NCBI RefSeq assembly: GCF_024693525.1
Contig: NZ_JAILKR010000133.1
Coordinates: forward strand, 60,949 to 124,948
Direction of reading: 5' to 3'
Length of the DNA: 64,000 nucleotides
From: Selenomonas sp.
GTDB taxonomy: Bacteria; Bacillota_C; Negativicutes; Selenomonadales; Selenomonadaceae
The position numbers and the translations under genes are program-made. Of the stretch, positions 25,885 to 35,749 are shown one piece after another; position 1 is the stretch's first letter, and each line of letters opens with the position of its first letter. The notes under the pieces were generated by a model. The model did no database searches, was not told the DNA's origin, and worked only from the letters and a program-made list of their open reading frames with translations.

Positions 25885-26304
25885 TTAAACTTCCCGATTC
25901 AGCATATCAATGCGAATCTGATGACGTCCGCCATCATACTCCGTCTTCACGAAGTTTTCTGCCAATTCACACGAAAGCTTCTCTGCCGTGATGTTTGCTC
26001 CCAACGTAATAATCTGCGTGCTATTGTGGCGACGCGTCATAGAAGACGTGTAATCCTCATAAGTAGGCGCACAGACAATACCATGATGTTTCGCTGCAAT
26101 CATAAAAGGAGCCACACCATAATCATCAACCACAATCCCACGGGTAATGCCCTTTTCTAAAACAGCCGCCACTACATTTTCCGTAGCAGTGAAGATATCA
26201 TCGTGCGAGAAATCCTCTATCTCATAGCCCTTGCCAGTTAAATAATCCTTAACACAATCTTTCAATTTTGCTCCAGCACCATTGGCCGCTAATGCAACTT
26301 TCAT
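25885..26304 (-). CDS. lacA: Galactose-6-phosphate isomerase subunit A
   Basis: 139 residues, partner of Lac[17 protein letters not shown] at the N-terminus; [16 protein letters not shown] replaces the Cys loop of LacB, as expected for the A subunit; [15 protein letters not shown] follows. It leads the lacA-lacB-lacF-lacG operon. The ATG follows AGAAAGGAAG. Promoter and operator lie at 26343-26393. Confidence 0.95.
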   Translation of the reverse strand: MKVALAANGAGAKLKDCVKDYLTGKGYEIEDFSHDDIFTATENVVAAVLEKGITRGIVVDDYGVAPFMIAAKHHGIVCAPTYEDYTSSMTRRHNSTQIITLGANITAEKLSCELAENFVKTEYDGGRHQIRIDMLNREV

Positions 26305-26342
26305 ATTCTGACTTCCTTTCTGTAGTTCCTGTTGATGATTTC

Positions 26343-26371
26343 ATTATAGCTATTCTTGTTTTCTATTTGTT
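26343..26371 (-). promoter_or_regulatory. Promoter of lacABFG
   Basis: Minus strand TATAAT at 26348-26343 with a poor -35 (AACAAA, 26371-26366). The operator at 26368-26393 overlaps the -35 region, a layout that suits an activator. Confidence 0.6.
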
Positions 26372-26393
26372 TTCATGTTTTGAAACGATTTTC
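26368..26393. promoter_or_regulatory. RpiR-type operator 1 (lacA / rpiR intergenic)
   Basis: Pattern TGTTTTC-N3-TTTTGRAA-N3-TTTTC, starting 19 bp upstream of the lacA -10 box and about 55 bp before the regulator start. The same 26-bp motif occurs at 29145 and 34455 with identical spacing to their -10 boxes. Confidence 0.75.
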
Positions 26394-26447
26394 GACCTGT
26401 TCGTGATATAATTAAACTATCTAGTATTGTATAAGGAGCGATAAATA

Positions 26448-27254
26448 ATGTTAATCAAACTTGATCATGATTTTCACGAGCATCTAACGGAAACCGAAAA
26501 GAAGGTCATCAGCTTTATCAATATGAACGCAGAGAAAATTTCCTCTATGTCCATCAGTGACGTCGCCGAAGCGACCTATTCTTCGCCGGCCACCGTAAGC
26601 CGCACCATCAAAAAATGCGGCATTTCCGGTTTTGCAGAACTGCGCTACCTAATCACACAAGAAACGACCGTACACAAGGACAGCATTCAAGTCAACGAAA
26701 TCTTTAATAAAAGCTTGATGGAAGTGACGCAAACCATCGAACATCTAAGCATTGAGACCATCCTAGCTGTAGTGCGGGAAATCCGACAGGCCAAACGCAT
26801 CTATTTATTATCCCGTGGGCTCACCGAACATGTAGCCGAAGAGTTCTGTCTCAAATTGCAGCTGCAGGGTTATAACGTCTTTGCCAACAGTGACCCTTCC
26901 ATCATGCAGGACATGACTCGTCGGGTAAAAAACCAAGAACTGGTAATCATCTTCAGCCTATCTGGTAAAACCCCAGAACTTTTAACCGCCGCCGAAAATG
27001 CTGCCTCCCTAGGCGCCAGAATCATCACCATTACCTGTGGTGCTCCAGACACTCCCCTAGCCCGTATTGCCCACCTTACCGCCTATGGGTTTAAACACAG
27101 CCATGTCTCCATCAAAAATGTAGATGCCACCTCCCGCCTGCCTATCTATGTCATCAGCCGCATCATCATTGACTATTTAGCCAAACAACAGGACGAAGAA
27201 CGTGAAAAAGCCGCTCAAAAAGAAGCGGCTTATCGTCGGGAACATTATTTTTAA
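26448..27254 (+). CDS. RpiR/MurR-family transcriptional regulator
   Basis: 268 residues. The N-terminal RpiR helix-turn-helix (VIRFINMN-like start, SISDVAEATYSSPATVSRTIKKCG, about residues 35-60) is followed by a SIS sugar-phosphate domain (RIYLLSRGLTEHVAEEFCLKL, then LVIIFSLSGKTPELL). The SIS domain would sense a phosphosugar such as galactose or tagatose 6-phosphate (inferred). The ATG follows AAGGAGCG. It is divergent from lacA and convergent with lacC, only four bp between stops. It replaces the DeoR-type LacR of Lactococcus and Staphylococcus lac operons. Confidence 0.93.
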   Translation: MLIKLDHDFHEHLTETEKKVISFINMNAEKISSMSISDVAEATYSSPATVSRTIKKCGISGFAELRYLITQETTVHKDSIQVNEIFNKSLMEVTQTIEHLSIETILAVVREIRQAKRIYLLSRGLTEHVAEEFCLKLQLQGYNVFANSDPSIMQDMTRRVKNQELVIIFSLSGKTPELLTAAENAASLGARIITITCGAPDTPLARIAHLTAYGFKHSHVSIKNVDATSRLPIYVISRIIIDYLAKQQDEEREKAAQKEAAYRREHYF

Positions 27255-27258
27255 GAAT

Positions 27259-28188
27259 TCAAGCAATTTTTTCAACAGATATCGCTGAAAACAGCTTTTC
27301 CACTACCCCTTTGCGCACAAATCCGCTCTCTGCCTCTAGTGCATTAGCCGTTCCACAGGCAGCCCCCAAGCGCAGGGTATCCTCAATCGGCAGTTTGCGC
27401 GAAAGTCCTGCCGCAATACCTGCCACGTAGGAGTCCCCCGATCCCACAGGATTTTGACACGCAATCTCCGGCACCGTAACACGGTAGATTTCATCCCGAA
27501 CTCCTACCAGTGAGCCTTTGCTGCCTAAAGAAATCGCCGCTATCTCAATCCCTTCCTCAAGGAAATGCCGAATCTCTCGCACCAAATCTTCCTCGCTGTG
27601 CAGGCGATACCCCCGCAATGCCTCAATCTCATCCTGATTCGGCTTGATGAAATCAGGCCGCGCCTCAATCCCTCTGGCCAACAGATCCCCGCTAGTATCG
27701 AGCAAGAATTTTTTACCAGCAGCGTGAGCTTCCTCAATCAAGAAAGCGTAAAAATCAACCGGCACCCCTCGAGGCACACTGCCGGAAGCCACTACAATAT
27801 CGGCTTTCCCTAAAAGTTCCGTGTATTTATCGCGGAACTTTTTCAATTCTGCGGGACTGACTTCCGGCCCTGGCTCCAAGATTTCTGTTTGCGCACCATC
27901 TTCGGTAAGTATCGCCAAACAGGAACGCGTTTCCCCAGCCACGTCAACAAAATCGCCGGTTATGCCATAATCATAGAGCCGGCTAGCCACAAATTCTCCT
28001 GTCTTCCCGCCTAAGAATCCAGTAACTACAGTATCTTCACCTAAAATAGTACCCACATTAGCCACATGAATCCCCTTGCCGCCAGGCGTATTGTCCACAG
28101 ATTTCGCCCGCACAATCTTGCCTTTGGCAAAATCTACCAACTCATAGCGCTTATCCAAGGAGGCGTTAAGATTTATCACAAGTATCAT
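27259..28188 (-). CDS. lacC: Tagatose-6-phosphate kinase
   Basis: 309 residues, PfkB/1-phosphofructokinase family. NLNASLDKRYEL at the N-terminus, NTPGGKGIHVANVGTILG binding the sugar, and the C-terminal GSGDSYVAGIAAGLS with the catalytic Asp. Phosphorylates tagatose 6-phosphate to the 1,6-bisphosphate. A 1-phosphofructokinase role is the main alternative, but the place after a tagatose-bisphosphate aldolase supports LacC. ATG follows GGAAGGGATAGCT. 25 bp after the aldolase gene. Confidence 0.88.
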   Translation of the reverse strand: MILVINLNASLDKRYELVDFAKGKIVRAKSVDNTPGGKGIHVANVGTILGEDTVVTGFLGGKTGEFVASRLYDYGITGDFVDVAGETRSCLAILTEDGAQTEILEPGPEVSPAELKKFRDKYTELLGKADIVVASGSVPRGVPVDFYAFLIEEAHAAGKKFLLDTSGDLLARGIEARPDFIKPNQDEIEALRGYRLHSEEDLVREIRHFLEEGIEIAAISLGSKGSLVGVRDEIYRVTVPEIACQNPVGSGDSYVAGIAAGLSRKLPIEDTLRLGAACGTANALEAESGFVRKGVVEKLFSAISVEKIA

Positions 28189-28213
28189 AGCTATCCCTTC
28201 CTCGCCTCAACTC

Positions 28214-29083
<870 letters not shown>

Positions 29084-29119
29084 TTATAAAAAATACCTTT
29101 CTTTTTCCTTTATGCCTTT

Positions 29120-29148
29120 ATTATAGGGATTGCGGATATTGCTTTGTT
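29120..29148 (-). promoter_or_regulatory. Promoter of the aldolase-lacC operon
   Basis: Minus strand TATAAT at 29125-29120, -35 AACAAA (29148-29143): the same boxes as lacA. Confidence 0.6.
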
Positions 29149-29170
29149 TTCGCCTTTTGGAACGTTTTTC
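29145..29170. promoter_or_regulatory. RpiR-type operator 2 (aldolase-lacC)
   Basis: Pattern TGTTTTC-N3-TTTTGGAA-N3-TTTTC, again starting 19 bp upstream of the -10 box and overlapping a weak -35. Confidence 0.75.
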
Positions 29171-29183
29171 AAAACCGCTCCAA

Positions 29184-29221
29184 CAAAAAAGAGGCCCCGA
29201 GAACTCCCTCTGAACCTCTTT
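29184..29221 (-). terminator. Terminator after the GH53 gene
   Basis: AAAGAGG pairs with CCTCTTT, with extra pairing of AGAGGGAG to CTCGGGG-side bases being weak; a T run follows on the minus strand. It separates GH53 from the aldolase promoter. Confidence 0.65.
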
Positions 29222-29262
29222 CACCGCCTTGCGGTATGCTTCCCTAAAAAGGAAGACTCTAT

Positions 29263-31116
29263 TTATTTCTGCTTATAGAACTCGAAGTTATCGAGTGATC
29301 CCCAAGTTCCCGGAGCAGCTTCCATAGTCACTGCCACCATACACTTGCCACCTTTTACCTCTACATCTTTGATGGTAAACGTATGCCACTCGTTCCAGGC
29401 CGTGTCCTTAATATCCACTGACTTCGTGCCCTTGCTGGTCGTTGCACTGAGCTGATATTTGCTCTGGCCGCCGCCGCCCTGGGTGGACACGGCTACGGTG
29501 TACTTGCCGTCAGCAAGGCCCGTGAATTCCTGGCTGGCCGTGAACTTGAAGGCCTTGTCGCTCCAATAGTGCATGGCGCTGGTGTCGAGGGCATCGCCGC
29601 CCTTGGTCACTACATCGAGCACCTTATCGCCGGTAATCGTCCAGCCATCCAGATTCTGCGCCTGCTCGAAATTACCGTTCTTGAACAAATTCACCTTGTC
29701 GATGACGGAAATGAGTCCCGTAACCGGATGTTTCTTGCCATCGACCGTAACGCTGCCCTTGACCGTATAATCCCCGGCCTGCTCAAATACTGGCGCAGGA
29801 TTATCCCAGGTTATCTCCATATTTTCAGCATGATCATCGGAGAAGGTCACGCGGGTTTTCACCGGCAGTTTAGCCGGCGCGCCCTTGCCTGCTTCGCCCG
29901 TTACATCATCCAACTCCTTGAAGACCGGCTTGATGGTCGGCAGGCTCTGATTGCTGACATCGTTGAATACCTTCCACGATTCCAAAGCCTTGCCCTTGTT
30001 GTCGAACATCACGAGATTATCCCATTCATCGCCCATATCCTTGAAGGCGCCCGCCCCGGGCACGGCATACCAATCCGGCTCCCAATAGAACATGCCGATG
30101 CCCTTGCCGTTCGGCACATCCGCCAGGCTCTGCATGACAGTCCTGAGGCCCGTTGCCTGTCCCTGTACCGTGGAGCGGAAGCCGCCCACGAGTTCAGCCT
30201 GCGCATCATAGGGGTTCTTCGTCTTGTCAAAGTTCTCATTGGTATAGCCAAAGGCCGTTTCGACGATGACGACATCCTTGTTGTAGCGGCTGGCCATATC
30301 GTTGATATTGGCCCGCATCGCATCCATATTGCCATGCCAGAAGGGATAGTAGGACAAACCGATGATATCGAAGTCATTGACGCCGTTATCCTTGATCAAC
30401 TGATTGTAGAATGCCTGAGAAGCGGCATTATCTCCCCCCTTGTCGATATGGATCATGGTCTTAATATTCGGATCTGTCTCGTGTACCGCTTTTAGTCCGC
30501 TCGCTACAAAAGACGCCAGCGTCTTGCCATTATCCTTGGCCGGCAGTTTCCCCAACGGCCAAATCATGCCATTGGTAATTTCATTGCCCACCTGCACCAT
30601 TTCCGGCAAGTGGCCAGCCTTTTTGAAATCACCCAGCACTTTTTTCGTGTACTTATAGACGCTCTTGCTCACCTGCGAAGCCGTCTGCTTCTCCCATGCC
30701 TTGGGCACATACTGCTTGCCCGGATCTGCCCAAAAATCACTGTAATGGAAATCAATGAGTACCTTCATACCTAGCTCGTGCGCGCGTTTAGTCATATCCA
30801 AAGCCCGTTCCGCCGTGGTATAGCCGCCGCCATTGGCATGATCTGGATTATTCCAGATACGCAGGCGAATCCAGTTGATTCCATATTTTTTCATGATGGC
30901 CAGTTCATCCATTTGCGTACCATCCATATCATAAAACTTGCCACCTAAGGATTCCAGTTCTGGCAACATCGACACGTCAGCGCCCTTAATGAAATCCGCA
31001 CTAAGATTAGGAATCGGATTGACCTGTACAGCCGCCTCGGCTGAAAATGGGAATAAAGATACCGCGCCTGCAGTCAGTGCTCCCAATACTAAATTTTTAA
31101 GACTTGCGTTCTTCAT
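29263..31116 (-). CDS. Secreted arabinogalactan endo-beta-1,4-galactanase, GH53
   Basis: 617 residues. A signal peptide (MKNASLKNLVLGALTAGAV, cleaved near AEA) is followed by the GH53 barrel (about 40-385): FIKGADVSMLPELE, LRIWNNP, LIDFHYSDFWADPGKQ, the acid/base Glu in VQVGNEITNG and the nucleophile Glu in VIVETAFGYT. Then come an Ig-like segment (about 410-470, MEITWDNPAPVFEQAGDYTVKG) and a C-terminal jelly-roll probably binding galactan (about 475-617). It cuts galactan outside the cell. It follows the porin gene by 36 bp. The ATG follows GGAGGAAAAATCGC. Confidence 0.94.
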   Translation of the reverse strand: MKNASLKNLVLGALTAGAVSLFPFSAEAAVQVNPIPNLSADFIKGADVSMLPELESLGGKFYDMDGTQMDELAIMKKYGINWIRLRIWNNPDHANGGGYTTAERALDMTKRAHELGMKVLIDFHYSDFWADPGKQYVPKAWEKQTASQVSKSVYKYTKKVLGDFKKAGHLPEMVQVGNEITNGMIWPLGKLPAKDNGKTLASFVASGLKAVHETDPNIKTMIHIDKGGDNAASQAFYNQLIKDNGVNDFDIIGLSYYPFWHGNMDAMRANINDMASRYNKDVVIVETAFGYTNENFDKTKNPYDAQAELVGGFRSTVQGQATGLRTVMQSLADVPNGKGIGMFYWEPDWYAVPGAGAFKDMGDEWDNLVMFDNKGKALESWKVFNDVSNQSLPTIKPVFKELDDVTGEAGKGAPAKLPVKTRVTFSDDHAENMEITWDNPAPVFEQAGDYTVKGSVTVDGKKHPVTGLISVIDKVNLFKNGNFEQAQNLDGWTITGDKVLDVVTKGGDALDTSAMHYWSDKAFKFTASQEFTGLADGKYTVAVSTQGGGGQSKYQLSATTSKGTKSVDIKDTAWNEWHTFTIKDVEVKGGKCMVAVTMEAAPGTWGSLDNFEFYKQK

Positions 31117-31152
31117 GCGATTTTTCCTCCTGCACCTTATTATCCTGTTCCC

Positions 31153-32586
31153 TTAGAAGCTAACAATAAGTCCCGATAACAGCATGTTGTCATAAGTACC
31201 ATATTTCGTATTATAAGTTTTCATACGGTGCCAGTTGAGTTCCAGATTTGTCTGTGGTGCCAGCATATAACTGAAACCTAAACCATAGCCACGGCATCCG
31301 CCTGCGTCACCACCATAACCATTACCACCGGCAAAGTCCATGTGATGTCCCCAGCCAGAGGAATCAACCGCATAATTACCCAGCGCTGCATATTCCACAT
31401 ACGTATGCCACGTATTTTTCTTCATCCAGTCGAGATTGCCATAGACCACGCGCGTCCAGAAGCCATGCTTGTTCTGGTCTTTGCCCGTCATGGCCACATT
31501 GTTGACAATCCCCTCTGCGATCCAGGTAACACGCGGGGAAAGTTTGGTGTTGAAGCCCACCGCAGTCTGGTTCAGTTTATAATCCACTGCTTTGCCATAG
31601 AAATTAATCCAGCCCCAGTCGTTGACAGAAGGATTCCAGAGCTGCGCATCCATTTTCGCGTTCAAGTGGGACACGGTAATGGTCGTAGCACTGCTCGGCC
31701 GTACGGATACATTGGCAAAGAACCCTGGCATCCACTTATCTTTTCCCTGACCCCAGTTTTCTGCCGTGATATCGCCCCAGCCAAACATGGCATCCATTTT
31801 CGGGCCGAAGGTCTTATTTACTGCGAAACCATCGATACCATTTTCCCACCAGATAAGGCCCTGTCCAAGGTTTTTCTCCATGCGGCCAGCGTCAATCCGG
31901 AAACCATTTTTCGCGGACCAATTCACTTCAGCCCGATCCAGGGTAACATTACCATGGTTATCACTGCCCAGTCCATGGTCTTTATCCGCATCACTGCGGT
32001 TGGTCTCATGCTCCAGCTTCAACCGCGCATTGAACGACAGATTGGGAGCAGGCTCTCCCCACATGCCAAGACGGAAACGAGTCGGTGCTACTTTTTCCTT
32101 CTTGTCCAAATGCTTTTTCGTATCAGCATCCATTCCGGCTACATTTAGTCTTTTATAATAATTTCCTTTAATGTTTTCCGCATAACGGAATCGGACATCG
32201 CCAAACATTTTTATATTGGACTGTTTGCTCTTGATGGCATTGATTTCCTGTTCCACATTGGACAGCCGCACATCCATATCCTTGAGCTCGGTGGCAAATT
32301 CCTTTTTCAATTTATTGATCGCGCCCTTGTCCTGCGGCTGGGCATTGTCGTATTTCTCCATAGCCTTGGCCACGATCTGCGCCATCTCATAGCGGTTCAT
32401 AGCCTTAGTCCCCTGGAAGGTACCATCGTTATAGCCTTCCAGCACGCCATCCTCAGCGAGCATAGTAACGGCATCATAAGCCCAATGTCCTTCCGGTAAA
32501 TCCTTGAAGGGATTTTGGGCGGCAAAAGCCGTCGTACTCATCGTCGTTGCTGCTAAGACTGCTGCCATAAGAGCTGATTTTTTCAT
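31153..32586 (-). CDS. SLH-domain outer-membrane porin (OmpM type)
   Basis: 477 residues. A signal peptide (cleaved at AFA-A) is followed by one SLH domain (about 24-80, DLPEGHWAYDAVTMLAEDG and MNRYEMAQIVAKAME), a short coiled coil (about 85-125) and a 16-stranded-type beta barrel ending in SGLIVSF with the C-terminal Phe of outer-membrane proteins. In Negativicutes the SLH domain grips modified peptidoglycan and tethers the outer membrane. Placed with GH53 and the lac PTS, this copy may admit galacto-oligosaccharides (inferred). ATG follows AGGAGGAAGTATC. Confidence 0.93.
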   Translation of the reverse strand: MKKSALMAAVLAATTMSTTAFAAQNPFKDLPEGHWAYDAVTMLAEDGVLEGYNDGTFQGTKAMNRYEMAQIVAKAMEKYDNAQPQDKGAINKLKKEFATELKDMDVRLSNVEQEINAIKSKQSNIKMFGDVRFRYAENIKGNYYKRLNVAGMDADTKKHLDKKEKVAPTRFRLGMWGEPAPNLSFNARLKLEHETNRSDADKDHGLGSDNHGNVTLDRAEVNWSAKNGFRIDAGRMEKNLGQGLIWWENGIDGFAVNKTFGPKMDAMFGWGDITAENWGQGKDKWMPGFFANVSVRPSSATTITVSHLNAKMDAQLWNPSVNDWGWINFYGKAVDYKLNQTAVGFNTKLSPRVTWIAEGIVNNVAMTGKDQNKHGFWTRVVYGNLDWMKKNTWHTYVEYAALGNYAVDSSGWGHHMDFAGGNGYGGDAGGCRGYGLGFSYMLAPQTNLELNWHRMKTYNTKYGTYDNMLLSGLIVSF

Positions 32587-32637
32587 GATACTTCCTCCTA
32601 AAATTTCTAATTTTCTGTAAAAATCGGCAAAAAAATA

Positions 32638-32677
32638 CTCCTGCTGCCACTGTTGCCATTACAACTGGCAGCAGGAG
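32638..32677 (-). terminator. Terminator/attenuator between EIICB and porin genes
   Basis: CTCCTGCTGCCA pairs perfectly with TGGCAGCAGGAG (12 bp), followed on the minus strand by TATTTTTTTG. No clear promoter follows before the porin, so read-through may set porin and GH53 levels. Confidence 0.8.
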
Positions 32678-32696
32678 ATACTTCTTCCTACTAAAA

Positions 32697-34364
32697 TTAA
32701 TGTGCCATCAAAGCCAAGGCAAAATCCAACGCTTTGTCCGGGTCACGGGTGAGTCCCACATATTCCCGACCGCTGGTGGTAACACTCTTAACCCCTTTTG
32801 CATCACAGTCACTCTTAAGCTCATCATACATCGAAGCCATCTGCGGAGCCAGCACCACCAAATCAAAATCTGTAATGATATCCTTATGTTGACCATAGGC
32901 CATGGCAATGGATTCCACAGGAGCATGGCGATGTTCAGCACCTTTAGTGATGGCCTTTGCCAGCATAGAGCTAGTCGCACCGGAAGCACAGAGAACCAGC
33001 ACGCGCTTTTCATCCTCCGGAACCTCCTCAGCCGTTACAGCGGGGGCAGCCGTAACCGAAGCGGATTCCATTTCTTCCTCCACTTCATCCGTCACGCCAG
33101 CCTTTTCCCTTTCCACGAGCTGTGCATCATAGACGCGGAAGAACGGATAGTACATTACCGCATCCATAACGAGCAACAACGGTGCCAAAATGAAGGCCAG
33201 CTGAGCAAAACCTGTACCAACGATCAATCCGATAGGCGCTGGCGTAGTCCACGGCAAAATATACGTAAAAGCATTCATGCCCAAATTATCAACAAAGAAT
33301 TTAAACACCCAAACATTAAGAATCGGCGTAAGAACAAAAGGAAAGAACAATACCGGATTGAGCACAATCGGAGCGCCAAAAATAATTGGTTCGTTGACCG
33401 CAAAGGTCACTGGCACGATAGAAGCTCGACCTACCGCTCGAAGTTGTTTCGATTTTGCGATAAATGCACACATAGCGCAGAACATTAAGGTTGCACCAGT
33501 TCCCCCCAAGGTAGCGACAAAATAAGAGGTCGGATGCGTGAGAATGTTTGTGGCATGGCCACCGGCACTGACGATCTGCAGATTAGCCTCGATGTTAGCA
33601 ATATAAATAGCCGTCACCGCCGGTTCCACAATAGATGGGCCATGTATACCTACGAACCAGAACATAGCCATGGCACCGTAGATGACAGCTAGGCCGATGT
33701 AACCATCCGCTGCCACAAATAGGGGTTTAAACACTTCCAGAATCCAGGCACCAAACATCATACCTGTTGCTTCCTTAAATACAATACCAAATACCCAGTA
33801 AACCATAACCGCAACCGACAGGGGGATAAGGTCAGCAAACGTCTGGGCAATATAGTGCGGAACTTCGTCCGGAAGTTTAATCGTAATATTACGCTTTACA
33901 AAAAACTTATAAATATTCGGCACTGTAAAGGCCACGACAAAAGCAGAAAGCAGGCCTTTCGTCCCCATGAATTCCGTAGATATGCCCCCATCCACAGGAG
34001 CAACCGCCAGCAGGAGCAGGCAAATGATGGAGACAATCATAACAGATACATCATTAATCTGTCGTAGTTTCGGCATCTTGGTATTGAGGCTATCCGTTAA
34101 GCTTTTGGCAATAGTAGCCACCATCAGAATCCCCAGCATTCCCATGCTATAGTTGTAAGCCTGCCACAATACCGTACTGATTTTTTCCGGCCACTTATAG
34201 TCGAAAATTTCTGGTACACAGGCTACCAAAATAAATAAAGACGAGAACAGGATTACCGGGATACAACTGACAAAGCCATCCCGAATTGCCCGCAAATAGA
34301 TGTTGTTAGAAACCTTTTCGAAAAGAGGCTTCATTTTCTCTACCATCTGAATGAGTTTTTCCAT
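32697..34364 (-). CDS. lacE: PTS EIICB, lactose/cellobiose family permease
   Basis: 555 residues. The EIIC membrane domain (about 1-415) has eight to ten membrane segments and the FAVNEPIIFGAPIVLNP motif; a charged linker (about 420-450) joins the EIIB domain, whose phosphorylated Cys is C459 in VLVLCASGATSSMLA. It imports and phosphorylates lactose or a related galactoside, taking phosphate from LacF. The ATG follows AAAGGGAAAGTGTC. It is under RpiR-type operator 3. Selectivity for lactose rather than galactobiose cannot be read from sequence. Confidence 0.93.
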   Translation of the reverse strand: MEKLIQMVEKMKPLFEKVSNNIYLRAIRDGFVSCIPVILFSSLFILVACVPEIFDYKWPEKISTVLWQAYNYSMGMLGILMVATIAKSLTDSLNTKMPKLRQINDVSVMIVSIICLLLLAVAPVDGGISTEFMGTKGLLSAFVVAFTVPNIYKFFVKRNITIKLPDEVPHYIAQTFADLIPLSVAVMVYWVFGIVFKEATGMMFGAWILEVFKPLFVAADGYIGLAVIYGAMAMFWFVGIHGPSIVEPAVTAIYIANIEANLQIVSAGGHATNILTHPTSYFVATLGGTGATLMFCAMCAFIAKSKQLRAVGRASIVPVTFAVNEPIIFGAPIVLNPVLFFPFVLTPILNVWVFKFFVDNLGMNAFTYILPWTTPAPIGLIVGTGFAQLAFILAPLLLVMDAVMYYPFFRVYDAQLVEREKAGVTDEVEEEMESASVTAAPAVTAEEVPEDEKRVLVLCASGATSSMLAKAITKGAEHRHAPVESIAMAYGQHKDIITDFDLVVLAPQMASMYDELKSDCDAKGVKSVTTSGREYVGLTRDPDKALDFALALMAH

Positions 34365-34429
34365 GACACTTTCCCTTTCTTTTTCTTCCAGTAAAGACCC
34401 CTAATTGTTTTTCCCCTTGTTATGATTAT

Positions 34430-34458
34430 AGTATAATAAAAACGTGTTTATTCGTGTT
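34430..34458 (-). promoter_or_regulatory. Promoter of EIICB gene
   Basis: Minus strand TATACT at 34435-34430 with weak -35 AAACAC (34458-34453). A second -10-like TATAAT lies at 34430-34425. The first choice gives the same geometry as the other two operator promoters. Confidence 0.5.
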
Positions 34459-34480
34459 TTCACGTTTTGAAAATGTTTTC
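34455..34480. promoter_or_regulatory. RpiR-type operator 3 (EIICB)
   Basis: Pattern TGTTTTC-N3-TTTTGAAA-N3-TTTTC, 19 bp upstream of the TATACT -10 box. Confidence 0.75.
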
Positions 34481-34501
34481 AATCCTATTTGCACGTAAAA
34501 A

Positions 34502-34537
34502 GAACTGCCCTCTTATTGTTACCCAAGAGGGCAGTTC
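34502..34537 (-). terminator. Terminator of the P-loop kinase gene
   Basis: GAACTGCCCTCTT (34502-34514) pairs perfectly with AAGAGGGCAGTTC (34525-34537), and a T run follows on the minus strand. Confidence 0.85.
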
Positions 34538-34543
34538 CACCTT

Positions 34544-35569
34544 TTATTTCAAGATATCCGCCAATTCTTCCGGTGTCAGTTCAAACGTCTCCATAATAGC
34601 CTTACTGCTCATTGTCCCATCCAAGTACAATTTCCGCAGGATTGTACGGCGGGCTGCGGATAAACCTTCCGCATAACCATTTTTGAATAAAGCACCATTA
34701 TTTCCCTGCTCTACCCCCATACGGCGATTGATTCCGCCCAGCAAACTGCTTTCGATTGAGACATTCGGCTTTTTCCACAAAGCATTCCGATCCACCATAT
34801 TGGTCGGCATAATTTTCCCCTTCAGCTGGTAATCCCCATCGCCAAGCATCTGCCAGGTTTCATCCGCCGGCCAGGATTTTTTCAGCACCCGTTCCACATT
34901 GACGCGGTCACTCTCCCGATAGAACCGCTCGGCATCCTCCCGAGATTTGCCACCGGCCATCTTCCGATTGATAAGCCGCTCTTTCAAGTCACGCGGTTCG
35001 GCGCTGATAAACAAGGAATAGTCTGCATAACTGCGGATTTTCTGCCATGGGTCTTCTCCCAGTAGCAGCCAGTTTCCCTCCAACAGGATAATCTTGCGAC
35101 GAATCTTTACCACTTCTTCCACTACATCGTGAATGGAGCGGTCATAAATGGGCCAGCGAATGTCCGCCATGCGGACTGTTTCGAGCTTTTCCACCAGGTG
35201 TTCCACATCAAAGGTCTCCGGGCTGCCCTTTACCGATGCCATGGGAATCTTCTCGCCATTGCGTTCCACATGATGGCTGCGGATATAATCGCTATGATAA
35301 TGGAATCCATCCAAACCAATGGACTGCACCGGTTCAAGGGCTGAATCCGTCAGAGACAGCTGCTCTAGCAATAGTGCCAAAGTTGACTTGCCGGTTCCCG
35401 GCGGCGCTACCAAAAAAATCACCAAGCGTTTTCCCAGCCCCTGTTGCATTTTGGTCATTCGCCGCAGAAAGGGAATAAACAGATTATCGATTGTCGCCTG
35501 ATTATATTGTACCTTATGCCCTAAGCCATTTATCGTAAGACGGCAGGTTCGCCACACTTTTCCCCCCAT
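34544..35569 (-). CDS. P-loop nucleoside/nucleotide kinase family protein
   Basis: About 341 residues. Walker A is VAPPGTGKSTLALLLEQL (near residue 50 from my start), then IGLDGFHYHSDYI, the substrate region KGSPETFDVEHLVEKLE, IILLEGNWLLLGEDPW and an Arg-rich lid (RDLKERLINRKMAGGKSREDAERF): the uridine kinase/pantothenate kinase/YggC-type fold. About 100 C-terminal residues are outside the usual kinase and end in a short helix-turn-helix-like segment (SSKAIMETFELTPEELADILK). The ATG at 35569 follows GGAGGAAAAATT. Substrate unknown; fructosamine or sugar-related kinases of this fold exist, so a role with the neighbouring sugar genes is possible. Confidence 0.75.
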   Translation of the reverse strand: MGGKVWRTCRLTINGLGHKVQYNQATIDNLFIPFLRRMTKMQQGLGKRLVIFLVAPPGTGKSTLALLLEQLSLTDSALEPVQSIGLDGFHYHSDYIRSHHVERNGEKIPMASVKGSPETFDVEHLVEKLETVRMADIRWPIYDRSIHDVVEEVVKIRRKIILLEGNWLLLGEDPWQKIRSYADYSLFISAEPRDLKERLINRKMAGGKSREDAERFYRESDRVNVERVLKKSWPADETWQMLGDGDYQLKGKIMPTNMVDRNALWKKPNVSIESSLLGGINRRMGVEQGNNGALFKNGYAEGLSAARRTILRKLYLDGTMSSKAIMETFELTPEELADILK

Positions 35570-35749
35570 AATTTTTCCTCCTGTCATTCCTTTGGTAAAA
35601 GCAAACTCTCCTTGCATTATACCCCAAAATATACCAAGAGCAAAGCATCCCAACTTTTAAGAATTTTATTAGAATTTTCAACCTTTTTTCTAACCTATTT
35701 TTGTTATAATAAAGATTAGAAACAGACATATTTAACGGAGGTTGATACT

